A DNA stretch of 35,985 bases from assembly GCA_022428005.1 (NCBI GenBank), contig JAKMDI010000015.1:1-35985 (forward strand), written 5' to 3'. Shown in pieces: positions 14,822 to 23,820 of this stretch. Under the pieces are notes generated by a model, which searched no databases, was not told the DNA's origin, and saw nothing but the letters and a program-made list of their open reading frames with translations. The first letter of the stretch is position 1. Each line of letters begins with the position of its first letter. Source of the stretch: Flavobacteriaceae bacterium (lineage in GTDB: Bacteria > Bacteroidota > Bacteroidia > Flavobacteriales > Flavobacteriaceae). A program made the translations under genes and the position numbers.

Positions 14822-16141
14822 CTAACCCAATATCGCTCCCGCTATGGTCGCAGATAATAGAGACACCATCGCGCCACCCACCATCGCTTTAAACCCTAAT
14901 CGACTCAGTGTCTTTTTTTGATTTGGAGCGAGTATACCAATCCCGCCAATTTGTATTCCTATCGAAGCAAAATTGGCAAAACCACAAAGCATATAGGTGG
15001 CCATAACCACCGATTTTTCGTGTCCAAAATGCAGGGCACCGCTAGGGTCTTTTAAATCCGCAAGCTGAATATAACCGACAAATTCACTGGCGACAATTTT
15101 TACGCCCAAAAGCTGCCCCATCAATGCGATATCTTCCGCTGCAACACCGATGACCCACATCAAGGGAGCAAAGGTATAACCCAATAGAAACTCAATTGAA
15201 AAAGTGGGATAGGGCGTGTGTTCGGCAACCCAAGCATTGATTCCGGTGGGATCACCAATCCCAGTGAAAATTCCATTGAGCAAAGCAATTAATGAGATAA
15301 AAACCAATAGCATCGCGCCAACATTTACGGCCATTCTCACCCCTTCGGCTGTTCCGTTTGAAATGGCGTTTAGAAAACTATCTCCAACGTTTTCCCTTTG
15401 TATTGCGGTCAATTCAGGGATTTCATTTTTTTGAGGAAACATTATTTTAGCGATAACGACAGCTCCAGGAGCCGCCATTACCGATGCAGCCAATAAGCTT
15501 TTAGCAAAAGCCAAGCGTTGAACAGGATCTGTTCCGCCCAAGAATCCAATGTAGGCGCCCATTACACTTCCTGCAACTGTCGCCATCCCGCCTACCATAA
15601 CCAAAAATATTTCCGAGGGGGTCATTTTTTTTAGATAAGCTTTGATCAAAAGTGGGGCTTCGGTTTGCCCTAAAAATATATTTCCAGCAACTGCAAGACT
15701 TTCTGAACCTGATATTTTTAAGAACTTACGCAGGCTCCAAGCCAGTCCCTTCACGATTTTTTGTAGTATCCCAAAGTAATATAATATCGAGGTCAAGGCT
15801 GAAAAAAATATGATAATCGGCAAAGCTTGAAAAACGAAAACAAAACCGTATTGGTCGGTGTTGGCAAACGTCCCCAAAAGCATTTCGGTACCGGCCTGAG
15901 TGTACTCCAAAAGCTTGACAAAAAATTGGCTAATAAATTCAAAAAAGCTTTTGATCCACGCTATTTTAATCACACCGATGGCAATAATAATTTGGGTAAG
16001 AAGTCCTATACCCACAACCTTCCACGGAATATTTCTGCGGTCATTACTCAACGCATAAGCAATAGAGATCAGCACCAGCATACCCATCATTCCTCTTGCG
16101 ACAGAAATCAAACTCGTGCCTTGATGAGGAATTATTTCCAT
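14822..16141 (-). CDS. CNT-family nucleoside transporter (NupC-like)
   Basis: A 439-residue concentrative nucleoside transporter. The helix-hairpin motif GNIFLGQTEAPLLIKAYL, with the Gln-Thr-Glu that touches the nucleobase and ribose, and the C-terminal CGFANFASIGIQIGGIGILAP are both intact. It imports nucleosides with sodium or protons. It begins 9 bases after the stop of the Tat-signal beta-propeller gene, so the two share an operon. This suggests either nucleoside salvage or a diverged substrate tied to the propeller protein. The substrate residues look canonical, so I favour nucleosides. Confidence 0.93.
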   Translation of the reverse strand: MEIIPHQGTSLISVARGMMGMLVLISIAYALSNDRRNIPWKVVGIGLLTQIIIAIGVIKIAWIKSFFEFISQFFVKLLEYTQAGTEMLLGTFANTDQYGFVFVFQALPIIIFFSALTSILYYFGILQKIVKGLAWSLRKFLKISGSESLAVAGNIFLGQTEAPLLIKAYLKKMTPSEIFLVMVGGMATVAGSVMGAYIGFLGGTDPVQRLAFAKSLLAASVMAAPGAVVIAKIMFPQKNEIPELTAIQRENVGDSFLNAISNGTAEGVRMAVNVGAMLLVFISLIALLNGIFTGIGDPTGINAWVAEHTPYPTFSIEFLLGYTFAPLMWVIGVAAEDIALMGQLLGVKIVASEFVGYIQLADLKDPSGALHFGHEKSVVMATYMLCGFANFASIGIQIGGIGILAPNQKKTLSRLGFKAMVGGAMVSLLSATIAGAILG

Positions 16142-16150
16142 GCTGATGAT

Positions 16151-17440
16151 TTAGACCCTTTTTTGAATAAAAGACATGATGAACAATTGTCGAATTCCTT
16201 TGCTGTCTAAGCCGGATACGAGCACCTGATTGCTGTCGTGGTTCCATCGGGGGGCTGGATCGATTCTTAAGTCTTTGCTATAAACCCCAGTGTCAAAAGA
16301 AGGCGTTTTTAACGATACTCCTGTTTTTAGATTGAGCAGGCTGTAAAAATTGGCGCCGGTTTTAAAGTTGTATCCATTGATGAGCCATTCACCATCTGGA
16401 GAGAGGCTGACATCCCCTTCTGGTTTAGGGAAAATATCAGAATCACCGAGGGTGCTTACAATTTTTCTTTCCAGTATATCATAAATCACTTGTTGTTGAT
16501 TGCTACTCCCAATTATTTGTGTTCCATTGCCCCATTCGGGGTGACCTCCAATATGCTGATGACCAGCAATAAACTGGCTCCCATCTGCACTAATAGTACA
16601 AGCCGCATTAATTCCTTCACGACCGTCTTTGTCTGCTTTCCACCCCCCCCTTACAAAGAAATAAATCCATTTTCCATCCCTGCTCCACAAGGTGTGATTG
16701 ATGAATAGATTGCGCTCTTTTGCATCAAAACCACTGCGATCAAGACCTTCTGCCATTTGATCGAAAGAGATTAATATTTTCTTTTTACCCGTTCGGATAT
16801 CAATTATGGCAATTCCGTCGTCTTTCGGTGTTGCTATGCCTTCGGTGATATCAAAGCTGTCTTTATAGCCTGTTACAGGCCTGAGCCTGGCCATTCGGGC
16901 ATAGTTGATCGCCAAAAAATACTTACCTGTAGGACATACACCGCTGTTGCCAAATGAGTGGTTGCCGTAGTGATAGGTTTTTACCCGTTGTTTTTTTTGT
17001 TGGTCGAAGAGTACCGTATATACAACCCCGGTTTTTGGATCGCGATCGTTAAAAAAAAACTGGTGGCTGGGTTGGTGAGGGTTCCAATAAAACATGGTCC
17101 CCTGCTGAGGATTCCAGCCTTGACTTTCGTCCAATTTTTCTAATTTGTATTGGCCGTTCTCTTTTTTATTGAGATGGATTAAGTTTACAGCGGCAGGTTC
17201 ATGTTTTCCAGGCAAGTGGTCGTGGAAAGGAGAGGACAAGCAGAGCAAACGATTTCCATCTTTACTCCATGGTATCGTCAGCGATTGTCCTATATATCCA
17301 AAAAAATGGTGGTGCGACCCTTGTGTAATTTGTTCGACTTTTACTTCAATATTTTGGAGGTCCGAAAATGAAAACTTAGGTATAAAGTAGGTGCCCAACG
17401 CGACTTGCCCTCCTTGCTCCATAAATTTTCTTCTGTTCAA
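16151..17440 (-). CDS. Tat-signal beta-propeller protein, oligogalacturonate lyase-like
   Basis: A 429-residue protein with an N-terminal twin-Arg motif (NRRKFMEQGG) and a repeating beta-propeller body. Recognisable parts are SHHHFFGYIGQSLTIPWSKD, LCLSSPFHDHLPG, GTMFYWNPHQ, FFNDRDPKTG, LAINYARMARLRPVTGY, NHTLWSRDGKWIYFF and VSLSPDGEWLINGY. The His-rich opening and the SKDG/SRDG/SPDG blades resemble the propeller of family PL22 oligogalacturonate lyases. The members I recall of this subgroup are unnamed, so catalysis is not established. It heads an operon with a nucleoside transporter. Within the coding sequence, 16643-16650 is a run of eight identical C bases (G on the coding strand), a possible slippage site. 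Confidence 0.75.
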   Translation of the reverse strand: MNRRKFMEQGGQVALGTYFIPKFSFSDLQNIEVKVEQITQGSHHHFFGYIGQSLTIPWSKDGNRLLCLSSPFHDHLPGKHEPAAVNLIHLNKKENGQYKLEKLDESQGWNPQQGTMFYWNPHQPSHQFFFNDRDPKTGVVYTVLFDQQKKQRVKTYHYGNHSFGNSGVCPTGKYFLAINYARMARLRPVTGYKDSFDITEGIATPKDDGIAIIDIRTGKKKILISFDQMAEGLDRSGFDAKERNLFINHTLWSRDGKWIYFFVRGGWKADKDGREGINAACTISADGSQFIAGHQHIGGHPEWGNGTQIIGSSNQQQVIYDILERKIVSTLGDSDIFPKPEGDVSLSPDGEWLINGYNFKTGANFYSLLNLKTGVSLKTPSFDTGVYSKDLRIDPAPRWNHDSNQVLVSGLDSKGIRQLFIMSFIQKRV

Positions 17441-17470
17441 AATCTAATGTTTACAACATAAATATCGGAT

Positions 17471-17608
17471 TTATTTCGATACAATTTCCAAAATCATGTC
17501 TCGGGTCGTCATTAATTTAATTTTATGAACAGAATCTTTGTAATGCCCCTCCGACAATCTGTTATCTAATGCTAAAATGAGCTCCTCAATGGTCGCTGTT
17601 TTTTTCAT
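17471..17608 (-). CDS. 45-residue small protein downstream of pirin
   Basis: An ATG at 17608 opens a 45-codon frame ending at TAA 17471-17473, starting 9 bases after the pirin stop. The translation begins MKKTATIEELILALDNRLSE and continues with YKDSVHKIKLMTTRDMILEI. It is amphipathic and mostly helical, with codon choices like its neighbours and no signal peptide. The tight spacing supports a real gene in the pirin operon. No family was recognised. Confidence 0.5.
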   Translation of the reverse strand: MKKTATIEELILALDNRLSEGHYKDSVHKIKLMTTRDMILEIVSK

Positions 17609-17617
17609 ATTTGCGAT

Positions 17618-18331
17618 TTAAAATCCCATGGGTACCTCCACGAGTAATATTTTGGAGTCGGGCTGGGCCTTTACGGTAAAGGCATCTGCATCCCATATTC
17701 CCAAAGCATCTCTTTTGTCTAATTTGTGCTCTCCAATCTCAAAACTACCTTCAATGACAAAGACATAAACACCATTTCCGTTTTTCCTGAGGTTGTATTT
17801 CACCTCAGTAATTTGGTCAAAATCTCCCATATGAAACCAAGCATCTTGGTGTATCCACATACCATCGTCGTTTTGATCTGGCGATAAAACCTGGTACAAG
17901 ACATTGTTTTTCTTCAATTCGCGAATGGACTTTTGGTCGTATCGCGGAGCAGCATTCTGTATGTTAGGCATCACCCAAAGCTGTAATAGATTGATTGGTT
18001 TGTCTGGGTTTTTGTTGTATTCGCTATGAAAGACGCCTGTTCCAGCGCTCATTACCTGTATTTCTCCCTCGTTGATAAAACCAATGTTCCCCATGCTGTC
18101 TTTGTGTTCCAAGTCTCCTTCCAAGGGAATGGTAATGATTTCCATATTGTCGTGGGGATGGGTACCAAAACCCATTCCTGGTGCAATGGTATCGTCATTC
18201 AAAACCCTTAGAGCCCCAAAATTCATTCGCTCAGGATCGTAATAATTGGCAAAGCTAAAGGAGTGATTGGCTTGTAACCAACCGTGGTTCGCTTTTCCGC
18301 GTTGGTCGGCGTTATGATAAACTGTTTTCAT
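17618..18331 (-). CDS. Pirin family protein (bicupin)
   Basis: A 237-residue pirin of YhhW type. The metal-binding cupin residues are present: His58 and His60 (GTHPHDNMEI), His102 and Glu104 (GVFHSEYN). Other hallmarks are NFGALRVLNDDTIAPGMGF, LQLWVMP and a second cupin domain at about residues 150-237. E. coli YhhW and human pirin can oxidise quercetin in vitro, while the physiological role is unclear and may be redox-related. It is followed after 9 bases by the 45-residue gene and preceded by a good TATATTTG promoter box. Confidence 0.93.
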   Translation of the reverse strand: MKTVYHNADQRGKANHGWLQANHSFSFANYYDPERMNFGALRVLNDDTIAPGMGFGTHPHDNMEIITIPLEGDLEHKDSMGNIGFINEGEIQVMSAGTGVFHSEYNKNPDKPINLLQLWVMPNIQNAAPRYDQKSIRELKKNNVLYQVLSPDQNDDGMWIHQDAWFHMGDFDQITEVKYNLRKNGNGVYVFVIEGSFEIGEHKLDKRDALGIWDADAFTVKAQPDSKILLVEVPMGF

Positions 18332-18358
18332 TATAAGTAATTACAATTATTGTATATA

Positions 18359-18366
18359 CAAATATA
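18359..18366 (-). promoter_or_regulatory. -7 promoter box (TATATTTG) of the pirin operon
   Basis: Exact TAnnTTTG on the minus strand, 27 bases upstream of the pirin ATG. A -33 element is not evident. Confidence 0.5.
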
Positions 18367-18368
18367 AA

Positions 18369-18614
18369 TTATATCTTTCTATTTTTTTGGTTTTTCTTGG
18401 CTTTATTGACGGCATCAATCAATTCTTTTTTGGCGTCTAAGTAGCTGATCAGGGTTTTGACCTTGTCTTCCGTCTCTTTCTTTTCTTTTTGCTTTGCTCT
18501 TTCTTCCGAAAGGGTGGTTTGAATTTCTCTGTAGGTAGAAAAGGCAAAGCCCATGATGATGGCCACGGCAATGATAATGGCCAGAATTTCTTCAGTATCG
18601 CTTAGGTTTATCAT
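18369..18614 (-). CDS. Small membrane-anchored coiled-coil protein
   Basis: An 81-residue protein with one membrane helix (ILAIIIAVAIIMGFAFSTY, residues 10-28) followed by a highly charged helical part (EERAKQKEKKETEDKVK then YLDAKKELIDAVNKAKKNQ) that looks like a coiled coil. No known family. The upstream TAATTTTG box on the minus strand supports expression. It is divergent from the TonB receptor gene across 57 bases. Confidence 0.6.
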   Translation of the reverse strand: MINLSDTEEILAIIIAVAIIMGFAFSTYREIQTTLSEERAKQKEKKETEDKVKTLISYLDAKKELIDAVNKAKKNQKNRKI

Positions 18615-18627
18615 GTAACTATTTACT

Positions 18628-18635
18628 CAAAATTA
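18628..18635 (-). promoter_or_regulatory. -7 promoter box (TAATTTTG) of the coiled-coil gene
   Basis: Exact TAnnTTTG on the minus strand, 13 bases upstream of the start at 18614. It lies in the short divergent gap before the TonB receptor gene. Confidence 0.45.
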
Positions 18636-18671
18636 ACAAATCCAAACTATCTTTAACGTAAAAATAGGTCT

Positions 18672-20675
18672 ATGAAAATAAAATTCTGTGGTGGATTATT
18701 GCTGCTTTTTTTATTGGGCGTGCTACAAACCAATGCTCAAGACAGTCTGCAACAGGCAGTAAACCTCAAAGAAATTACTTTGGATGCTGTTCGCATCAAC
18801 AGTCCCAAACGCATCCTGCCTTTTTCTTTAAGCTACCGCGCTTTTGAAGCAGAACAGTTGGGAATACCGCAAAACTCCCTTCAGGATTACCTCACAACAG
18901 TCCCTGGTCTATTTGCTCAAAATAGCCAAAATTTCGCACAAGACCTTCGTTTGTCGATACGTGGGTTTGGTGCGCGTTCTGGTTTTGGAATCAGAGGGAT
19001 TCAACTGATTGTCGATGGAATACCCGAAACAACCCCAGATGGTCAAGGTCAGTTGGACAATCTCCCATTGGGGCTTATTCAATCCATAAGTGTGCTAAGA
19101 GGTCCGGCTGCTACGTTTTACGGCAATGCTGCAGGAGGGGTAATTCAAATCAATACCTTAGACGATTTCAAGACAGATTTTGTGCGTATTCGCGCCCAAG
19201 GGGGTAGCTATTCCAGCAGTAATTTGTCCGCTACCATTGGCTTAAAGAACAACAAAACGAAGGCGGTTTTGTTTCAAAATATTTCACAGTCAGAGGGGTA
19301 TCGAAATCACAGCCAATACAAACAGCAGGTTTTCAATGCCAATGTTTGGCATGACTTTTCTCAGGAATCCAGAATCCGTTGGCAATTTAACTACACCCAC
19401 AGTCCCTATGCCTACGACGCTGGAGGGATCAATATGGCCAGTGTGGAAGAAAATAGAATTCAGGCTCGACCCCAAAATGAATCTTACAAAACTTTTGAAG
19501 TAGTGGACCATATAAAAACTGGGGTACAATGGGACAATCAAGTCAGCGAAAAGCTGCGCTGGGAGAGCTATGTTTTTTATGCTTTTAGAGATTTTGAAGG
19601 TAAGATTCCTATAAAAAGCAACGGCTATATTGACTTGGTTAGAAACTATTACGGGCTAGGGTCTGCTTTGGAATTTCAGCCCAACAATCACCATCGCATG
19701 CAAGTCCGTTTTTCTACAGCCAACCAAAAAGATCTGCGCAAACGCTATCAAAACCTGTCGGGGACCCAGGGGGATAATGTACTGGATCAGGCAGAGAACT
19801 TTTACAATACGGCCTTGAGTTTTCTCGATGAGATAAAATGGGATTTTGGATTAGTACGTGCTGGTTTACGCTATGATTACCAACGTTTTGGAACTCAAAA
19901 CTCGGTGGATGAGGTGCGGCTTCACAGTTTAAATCCAAGCCTTGGATTCACTTATACTCAATTGGGGAATCATGTTTTATTTACTTCTTATTCCAGTAGT
20001 TTTGAGACCCCTACTCTAAATGAACTTTCGGCCAATCCTGATGGAAGTCCAGGTTTCAATGCAGACTTGTCGCCTTCCAAGGCCCACAATTTTGAATTGG
20101 GTTGGCGTTTTATTACCCCCGAAAACACCTTTGAAGCTACGCTCTATGCCATCAATACCGACCAGGAAATCTTGCCCTACGAGATGGCAGAATATCCTGG
20201 GCGTGATTTTTACCGCAATGCTGGAAAAACTTCGAGAAGGGGAGTTGAGTTGTATTGGGAACACCAAAAAAAAGCATGGATATGGACGGTAGCCTATAAT
20301 TTTTCTACCATAAAATTTGATGATTATGTGTTGGGTGATAAAAATCTGTCGGGCAATCATCTGCCTGGGATTCCCCAGCAACAACTCAGTACCATGATTC
20401 AATACCGCATTCCCTCGGGATGGCGATTAGGTCTTCAGACACAATACACAGGAGAACTGTATGCGGATGACGCCAACTTGACCCAGGTGGCAGATTATTT
20501 TTTGGCCAATTTTCGGCTGTCTAAATCCATGGGGCGTTTTTCCTTTTTTGGAGGGATTAACAACCTGCTGAACAGGGCTTATTTTGACAACATTAGGATC
20601 AATGCCTATGGAAAAAGGTATTACGAGCCTGCTCCCCTTCGCAATACCTACCTTGGGGTAAACATAAACTTTTGA
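18672..20675 (+). CDS. TonB-dependent outer-membrane receptor, FecA-like
   Basis: A 667-residue outer-membrane receptor with an N-terminal signal (GLLLLFLLGVLQTNAQ). The plug domain covers about residues 45-165, including LSIRGFGARSGFGIRGIQLI, VDGIPETTPDGQGQLDNLPL and VLRGPAATFYGNAAGGVIQI. A long beta-barrel follows and closes with an aromatic C-terminus (TYLGVNINF). It lacks the CarboxypepD-like N-terminal extension of SusC proteins and no SusD partner is near, so a siderophore or similar small ligand is likelier than a glycan. The ligand is unknown. It uses TonB energy from the inner membrane. Confidence 0.88.
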   Translation: MKIKFCGGLLLLFLLGVLQTNAQDSLQQAVNLKEITLDAVRINSPKRILPFSLSYRAFEAEQLGIPQNSLQDYLTTVPGLFAQNSQNFAQDLRLSIRGFGARSGFGIRGIQLIVDGIPETTPDGQGQLDNLPLGLIQSISVLRGPAATFYGNAAGGVIQINTLDDFKTDFVRIRAQGGSYSSSNLSATIGLKNNKTKAVLFQNISQSEGYRNHSQYKQQVFNANVWHDFSQESRIRWQFNYTHSPYAYDAGGINMASVEENRIQARPQNESYKTFEVVDHIKTGVQWDNQVSEKLRWESYVFYAFRDFEGKIPIKSNGYIDLVRNYYGLGSALEFQPNNHHRMQVRFSTANQKDLRKRYQNLSGTQGDNVLDQAENFYNTALSFLDEIKWDFGLVRAGLRYDYQRFGTQNSVDEVRLHSLNPSLGFTYTQLGNHVLFTSYSSSFETPTLNELSANPDGSPGFNADLSPSKAHNFELGWRFITPENTFEATLYAINTDQEILPYEMAEYPGRDFYRNAGKTSRRGVELYWEHQKKAWIWTVAYNFSTIKFDDYVLGDKNLSGNHLPGIPQQQLSTMIQYRIPSGWRLGLQTQYTGELYADDANLTQVADYFLANFRLSKSMGRFSFFGGINNLLNRAYFDNIRINAYGKRYYEPAPLRNTYLGVNINF

Positions 20676-20830
20676 TTCCCATTGCCCTACTCCTTCCATA
20701 GGGGGCAGCTGCATGGCTGACTTGGTTGGATCAATGCGGGCCTGTGGATATTGTAGGTGGTTTTGTTTAAGTTCAAGCCAAACTCAGTTTTAAACCATTG
20801 GGGACGCGCCTGAATTTTATTACACCCGCA

Positions 20831-21076
20831 TTATTTATTTTTTAAACGCGCTGACCAATCCTGGAATTGTTGTTCCTTTTTTATGCGCGCAATCACTTCA
20901 GGTTTTAAAAGCAATGGATGGGTTTCCCCGCGCGAAGTCAAGTGAAACTGAGCGCATATTTCACACAGATAATAGCTGACCGCAGGTTTATGAAATCGGA
21001 TATGAGAACGGATCAAAGCCTCCTCTGCTTCATCGGCCGTATAATATGATTTTTTTTTGCTGCTACAATCCTCCAT
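20831..21076 (-). CDS. Small Cys/His protein ending the inositol operon
   Basis: An 81-residue soluble protein, last in the inositol gene run and 3 bases after the DUF819 stop. It holds YYLCEICAQFHLTSRGETH, where CxxC followed by His could bind zinc, and an N-terminal DEAEEALIRSHIRFHK segment. I recall similar short flavobacterial proteins with a YLC--C--YHLT core, all unnamed. There is no signal peptide. Its tight linkage may mean a role with the operon, or just read-through. Confidence 0.65.
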   Translation of the reverse strand: MEDCSSKKKSYYTADEAEEALIRSHIRFHKPAVSYYLCEICAQFHLTSRGETHPLLLKPEVIARIKKEQQFQDWSARLKNK

Positions 21077-21079
21077 TTT

Positions 21080-22204
21080 TTACAGTTGTGATTCTATGAG
21101 CAGTGTGGTGAGAAAACCCCAGAAAGTCCCCGTGGCCATACTCACAATTGCCAATACCACAGCGTGGGGCATGAGCCTTTGATCGTAGGCAGAAGCCAAG
21201 GCAGGGGAGGTTGAAATTCCTCCGATATTGGCCATCATTGCAATGGGTCCCCAAGCCATCGATATTTTTAATTTATAGTTAAAAAATGCGATCACTGCTA
21301 TATTGATAATCATCCAATTGATCATAAATAAAATCAAAATCATCGGGAGCTCAAAGTCGTTAAACTTTAATTTGAGCCCTAAAATTGACATGATCAAAAT
21401 GATGCCTACAGAGCCAATTTTTAGGTTGATATCAAAAGACCAGAACCGGAATACATTACCGACCACCAGACCCGTGATAGATAAAATAATAACATTGGTG
21501 ATAAAACTAAATTCCATGGCCACAACCAAAGCGGTCAAACCAACCGCAATAAGTACTGATAGATAAGGGTTTTTTTGAATGCGGTTTTGATTTTGTTCTT
21601 TTTCTGAAAAGGAAATGGGTTGAGAAATATTAAACTTTTGATTGTATTCGTCTGTACGTCGTATGATTTGAAATAAAAAAATCATAACGATATTCTGAAT
21701 CATATTGTCCAATAACAAGACCGATAAAAAAAGATCTTCCCGAACGGCAACATATTCTTTGAGCACTAACATACTCGAGCTCCCTCCAATCCAGCTTCCA
21801 ACGATGGGGATGATCCCTTTCCACAAATCGGCCATTTGCTCATTGCCCAAATAATAAAGCATAAACAGAAGGGCGGGAATCACAGCAATGGTAAACGATC
21901 CAATAAAAAATAAGATCAAAGGCTTCAGTCCAACAATTTTTAATTGTGCCAAGGACATGGAGCTCATAATGCAAAAAATGGTGATGGGGTAGATATAGGC
22001 TTTACTCCAATCGTGTAAAACAATGTTTTCCAGGGAAAGGTCAAAAACAAACGACAGAACCCCTGGAATCAAAAATGTAAGTAATATTGCGGGCAACCAA
22101 TGGAGGATTTTCTGAACGATTTTATTCTCGTACTTGGCAATCATCATCACAAAAATCGATACTGACAGGGCAATGAATATCCCCAACAAATTTGATTCAC
22201 TCAA
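21080..22204 (-). CDS. DUF819 family membrane protein
   Basis: A 374-residue integral membrane protein with about ten helices, matching DUF819 (YjcL-like). Typical segments are GIIPIVGSWIGGSSSMLVLKEY and ANIGGISTSPALASAYDQRL near the C-terminus. Family members are thought to be permeases but none has a firm substrate. It is fourth in the run that starts with inositol oxygenase, 17 bases downstream of the SSS symporter gene, so it may export or import a related polyol or uronate. Confidence 0.85.
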   Translation of the reverse strand: MSESNLLGIFIALSVSIFVMMIAKYENKIVQKILHWLPAILLTFLIPGVLSFVFDLSLENIVLHDWSKAYIYPITIFCIMSSMSLAQLKIVGLKPLILFFIGSFTIAVIPALLFMLYYLGNEQMADLWKGIIPIVGSWIGGSSSMLVLKEYVAVREDLFLSVLLLDNMIQNIVMIFLFQIIRRTDEYNQKFNISQPISFSEKEQNQNRIQKNPYLSVLIAVGLTALVVAMEFSFITNVIILSITGLVVGNVFRFWSFDINLKIGSVGIILIMSILGLKLKFNDFELPMILILFMINWMIINIAVIAFFNYKLKISMAWGPIAMMANIGGISTSPALASAYDQRLMPHAVVLAIVSMATGTFWGFLTTLLIESQL

Positions 22205-22221
22205 TGGTTAATATTTTCAGA

Positions 22222-23802
22222 TCAATTAAAATTCCCCAACAATATATAAATAAGTAGGGTAGACACCACCAAAAAGATTGAAAAGCCTTTGGTAAACTTC
22301 CATTCTTTCATTTCCACAATTTGTAGATCACTAATTTGAAAGGGCTTCTCCTTGGGGATAAAGTAGGAAATTAGGCCCATTACGGCCATGTTGATGATAA
22401 ATTCTATTCCCCAAATATGAACGAAATGAAGGTCTACCTTAAAAATAAAAGTACAGCTGATATAAAATGTCAAGCCCACCAATAGGGCGACTTTAGCAGC
22501 CAAAGCGGATATTTTAGGCAAGAAAAAACCCGCCAGCATAATCGAGGCAATCGGGATAAAGAAAATTCCATTGAGTTGCTGTAGCAATTGATAGAGTCCA
22601 TCGGGGGCATTGGCTACCATGGGCGCAACAACAATGGCGAAAATCGCTAAAACAGCCGAAGTCATTTTTCCTATTTTCACCAATCGCCCATCGCTAATTT
22701 CTGGGTTGATGTGTCGCTTAAAAATATCAATGCTAAAAATGGTGGCAGCGCTGTTTAGAACACTGTTAAATGTACTCAGAACCGCGCCCATAACAATGGC
22801 GGCAAAAACACCTACAAAACCTGCTGGAAGTACCTTTTTGATCAACTCAGGGTAGATCATGTCTTGCCGATCATAGTAGAGGTCTCCAAAATAGTAAAAA
22901 CCAATAACCCCAGGTAAAATGATGATTAGTGGAACCAAAATCTTCAGCAGCCCTGTAAAGAGCAATCCTTTTTGAGCTTCTTTTAGATTTTTTGCTCCCA
23001 ATGCCCTTTGAATGATCATTTGATTCATACACCAAAAATAAATTTGATTGATGATAAGCCCTGTAAATAGTACTTCAAAAGGCATTACAGAGTCTTTGGC
23101 ACCGATGACGTTAAATTTTTCAGGGGCATTGCGGTAGACGGAGCTGAGCCCCTCCAATGGGTTGCCCTCACCAATGCTTACTAAAGCAATAAAAGGGATG
23201 GCCAATCCACCCACCAACAATCCATATCCGTTGAGTGTATCCGAAACAGCTACCGCCTTGAGTCCGCCAAAAATAGCATATAAGGAACCGACCAAACCAA
23301 TCGCCCAAATGGTATAATTCATTCCCTGCGTCTGGGAGACACCCAACAGCTCAGACACATTAAAAATACTCTCCAGATTGATGGCACCAGTATACAAAAC
23401 AATGGGCAAGAGGGTCACAATAAAAGAGATCATCAAGAAAAAAGCCACCAACGACCGAGTGAACCCATCGAATCTATTTTCTAGAAATTGAGGAATGGTG
23501 GTCAATCCCATTTTAAGATATTTTGGAACAAAATAGACGGCAGTCAAAATCAAAGCCAAAGCAGAGGTAACCTCCCACGCGATAATGATAAACCCATTTT
23601 TATAGCTGGATCCATTCATTCCAATGAGGTGTTCTGTAGAAATATTGGTCAAAAGCATGGAGCCAGCTATGACAACTCCGGTGAGGCTTCTGCCCCCTAA
23701 AAAATAACCTTCATGCGAGTTTAGTTTTTCTTTTCTGAGCTTGTACCAAGAATAGCCCGCCACAAAAAGCGTATAAGCCAAAAACGTGAAAAATAATTGC
23801 AT
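22222..23802 (-). CDS. Sodium:solute symporter, YidK-like
   Basis: A 526-residue SSS-family transporter with about 14 helices, close to the YidK and SGLT-like branch. Landmarks are YFLGGRSLTGVVIAGSMLL, LTNISTEHLIGMNG and YAIFGGLKAVAVSDTLNGYG. SGLT-like members move sugars and inositols with sodium. Its place between the inositol dehydrogenase-like gene (18 bases upstream) and DUF819 points to myo-inositol uptake. That substrate is inferred from context only. Confidence 0.9.
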   Translation of the reverse strand: MQLFFTFLAYTLFVAGYSWYKLRKEKLNSHEGYFLGGRSLTGVVIAGSMLLTNISTEHLIGMNGSSYKNGFIIIAWEVTSALALILTAVYFVPKYLKMGLTTIPQFLENRFDGFTRSLVAFFLMISFIVTLLPIVLYTGAINLESIFNVSELLGVSQTQGMNYTIWAIGLVGSLYAIFGGLKAVAVSDTLNGYGLLVGGLAIPFIALVSIGEGNPLEGLSSVYRNAPEKFNVIGAKDSVMPFEVLFTGLIINQIYFWCMNQMIIQRALGAKNLKEAQKGLLFTGLLKILVPLIIILPGVIGFYYFGDLYYDRQDMIYPELIKKVLPAGFVGVFAAIVMGAVLSTFNSVLNSAATIFSIDIFKRHINPEISDGRLVKIGKMTSAVLAIFAIVVAPMVANAPDGLYQLLQQLNGIFFIPIASIMLAGFFLPKISALAAKVALLVGLTFYISCTFIFKVDLHFVHIWGIEFIINMAVMGLISYFIPKEKPFQISDLQIVEMKEWKFTKGFSIFLVVSTLLIYILLGNFN

Positions 23803-23820
23803 AAGATTTTTTGATTTAGT

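Noticed and set aside
15827-16210. 127-codon plus-strand frame over the CNT transporter and propeller junction
   Set aside because: Antisense to two well-supported genes, with low-complexity Asn/His content.
20016-20402. 128-codon minus-strand frame inside the TonB receptor
   Set aside because: Antisense shadow of beta-barrel coding sequence.
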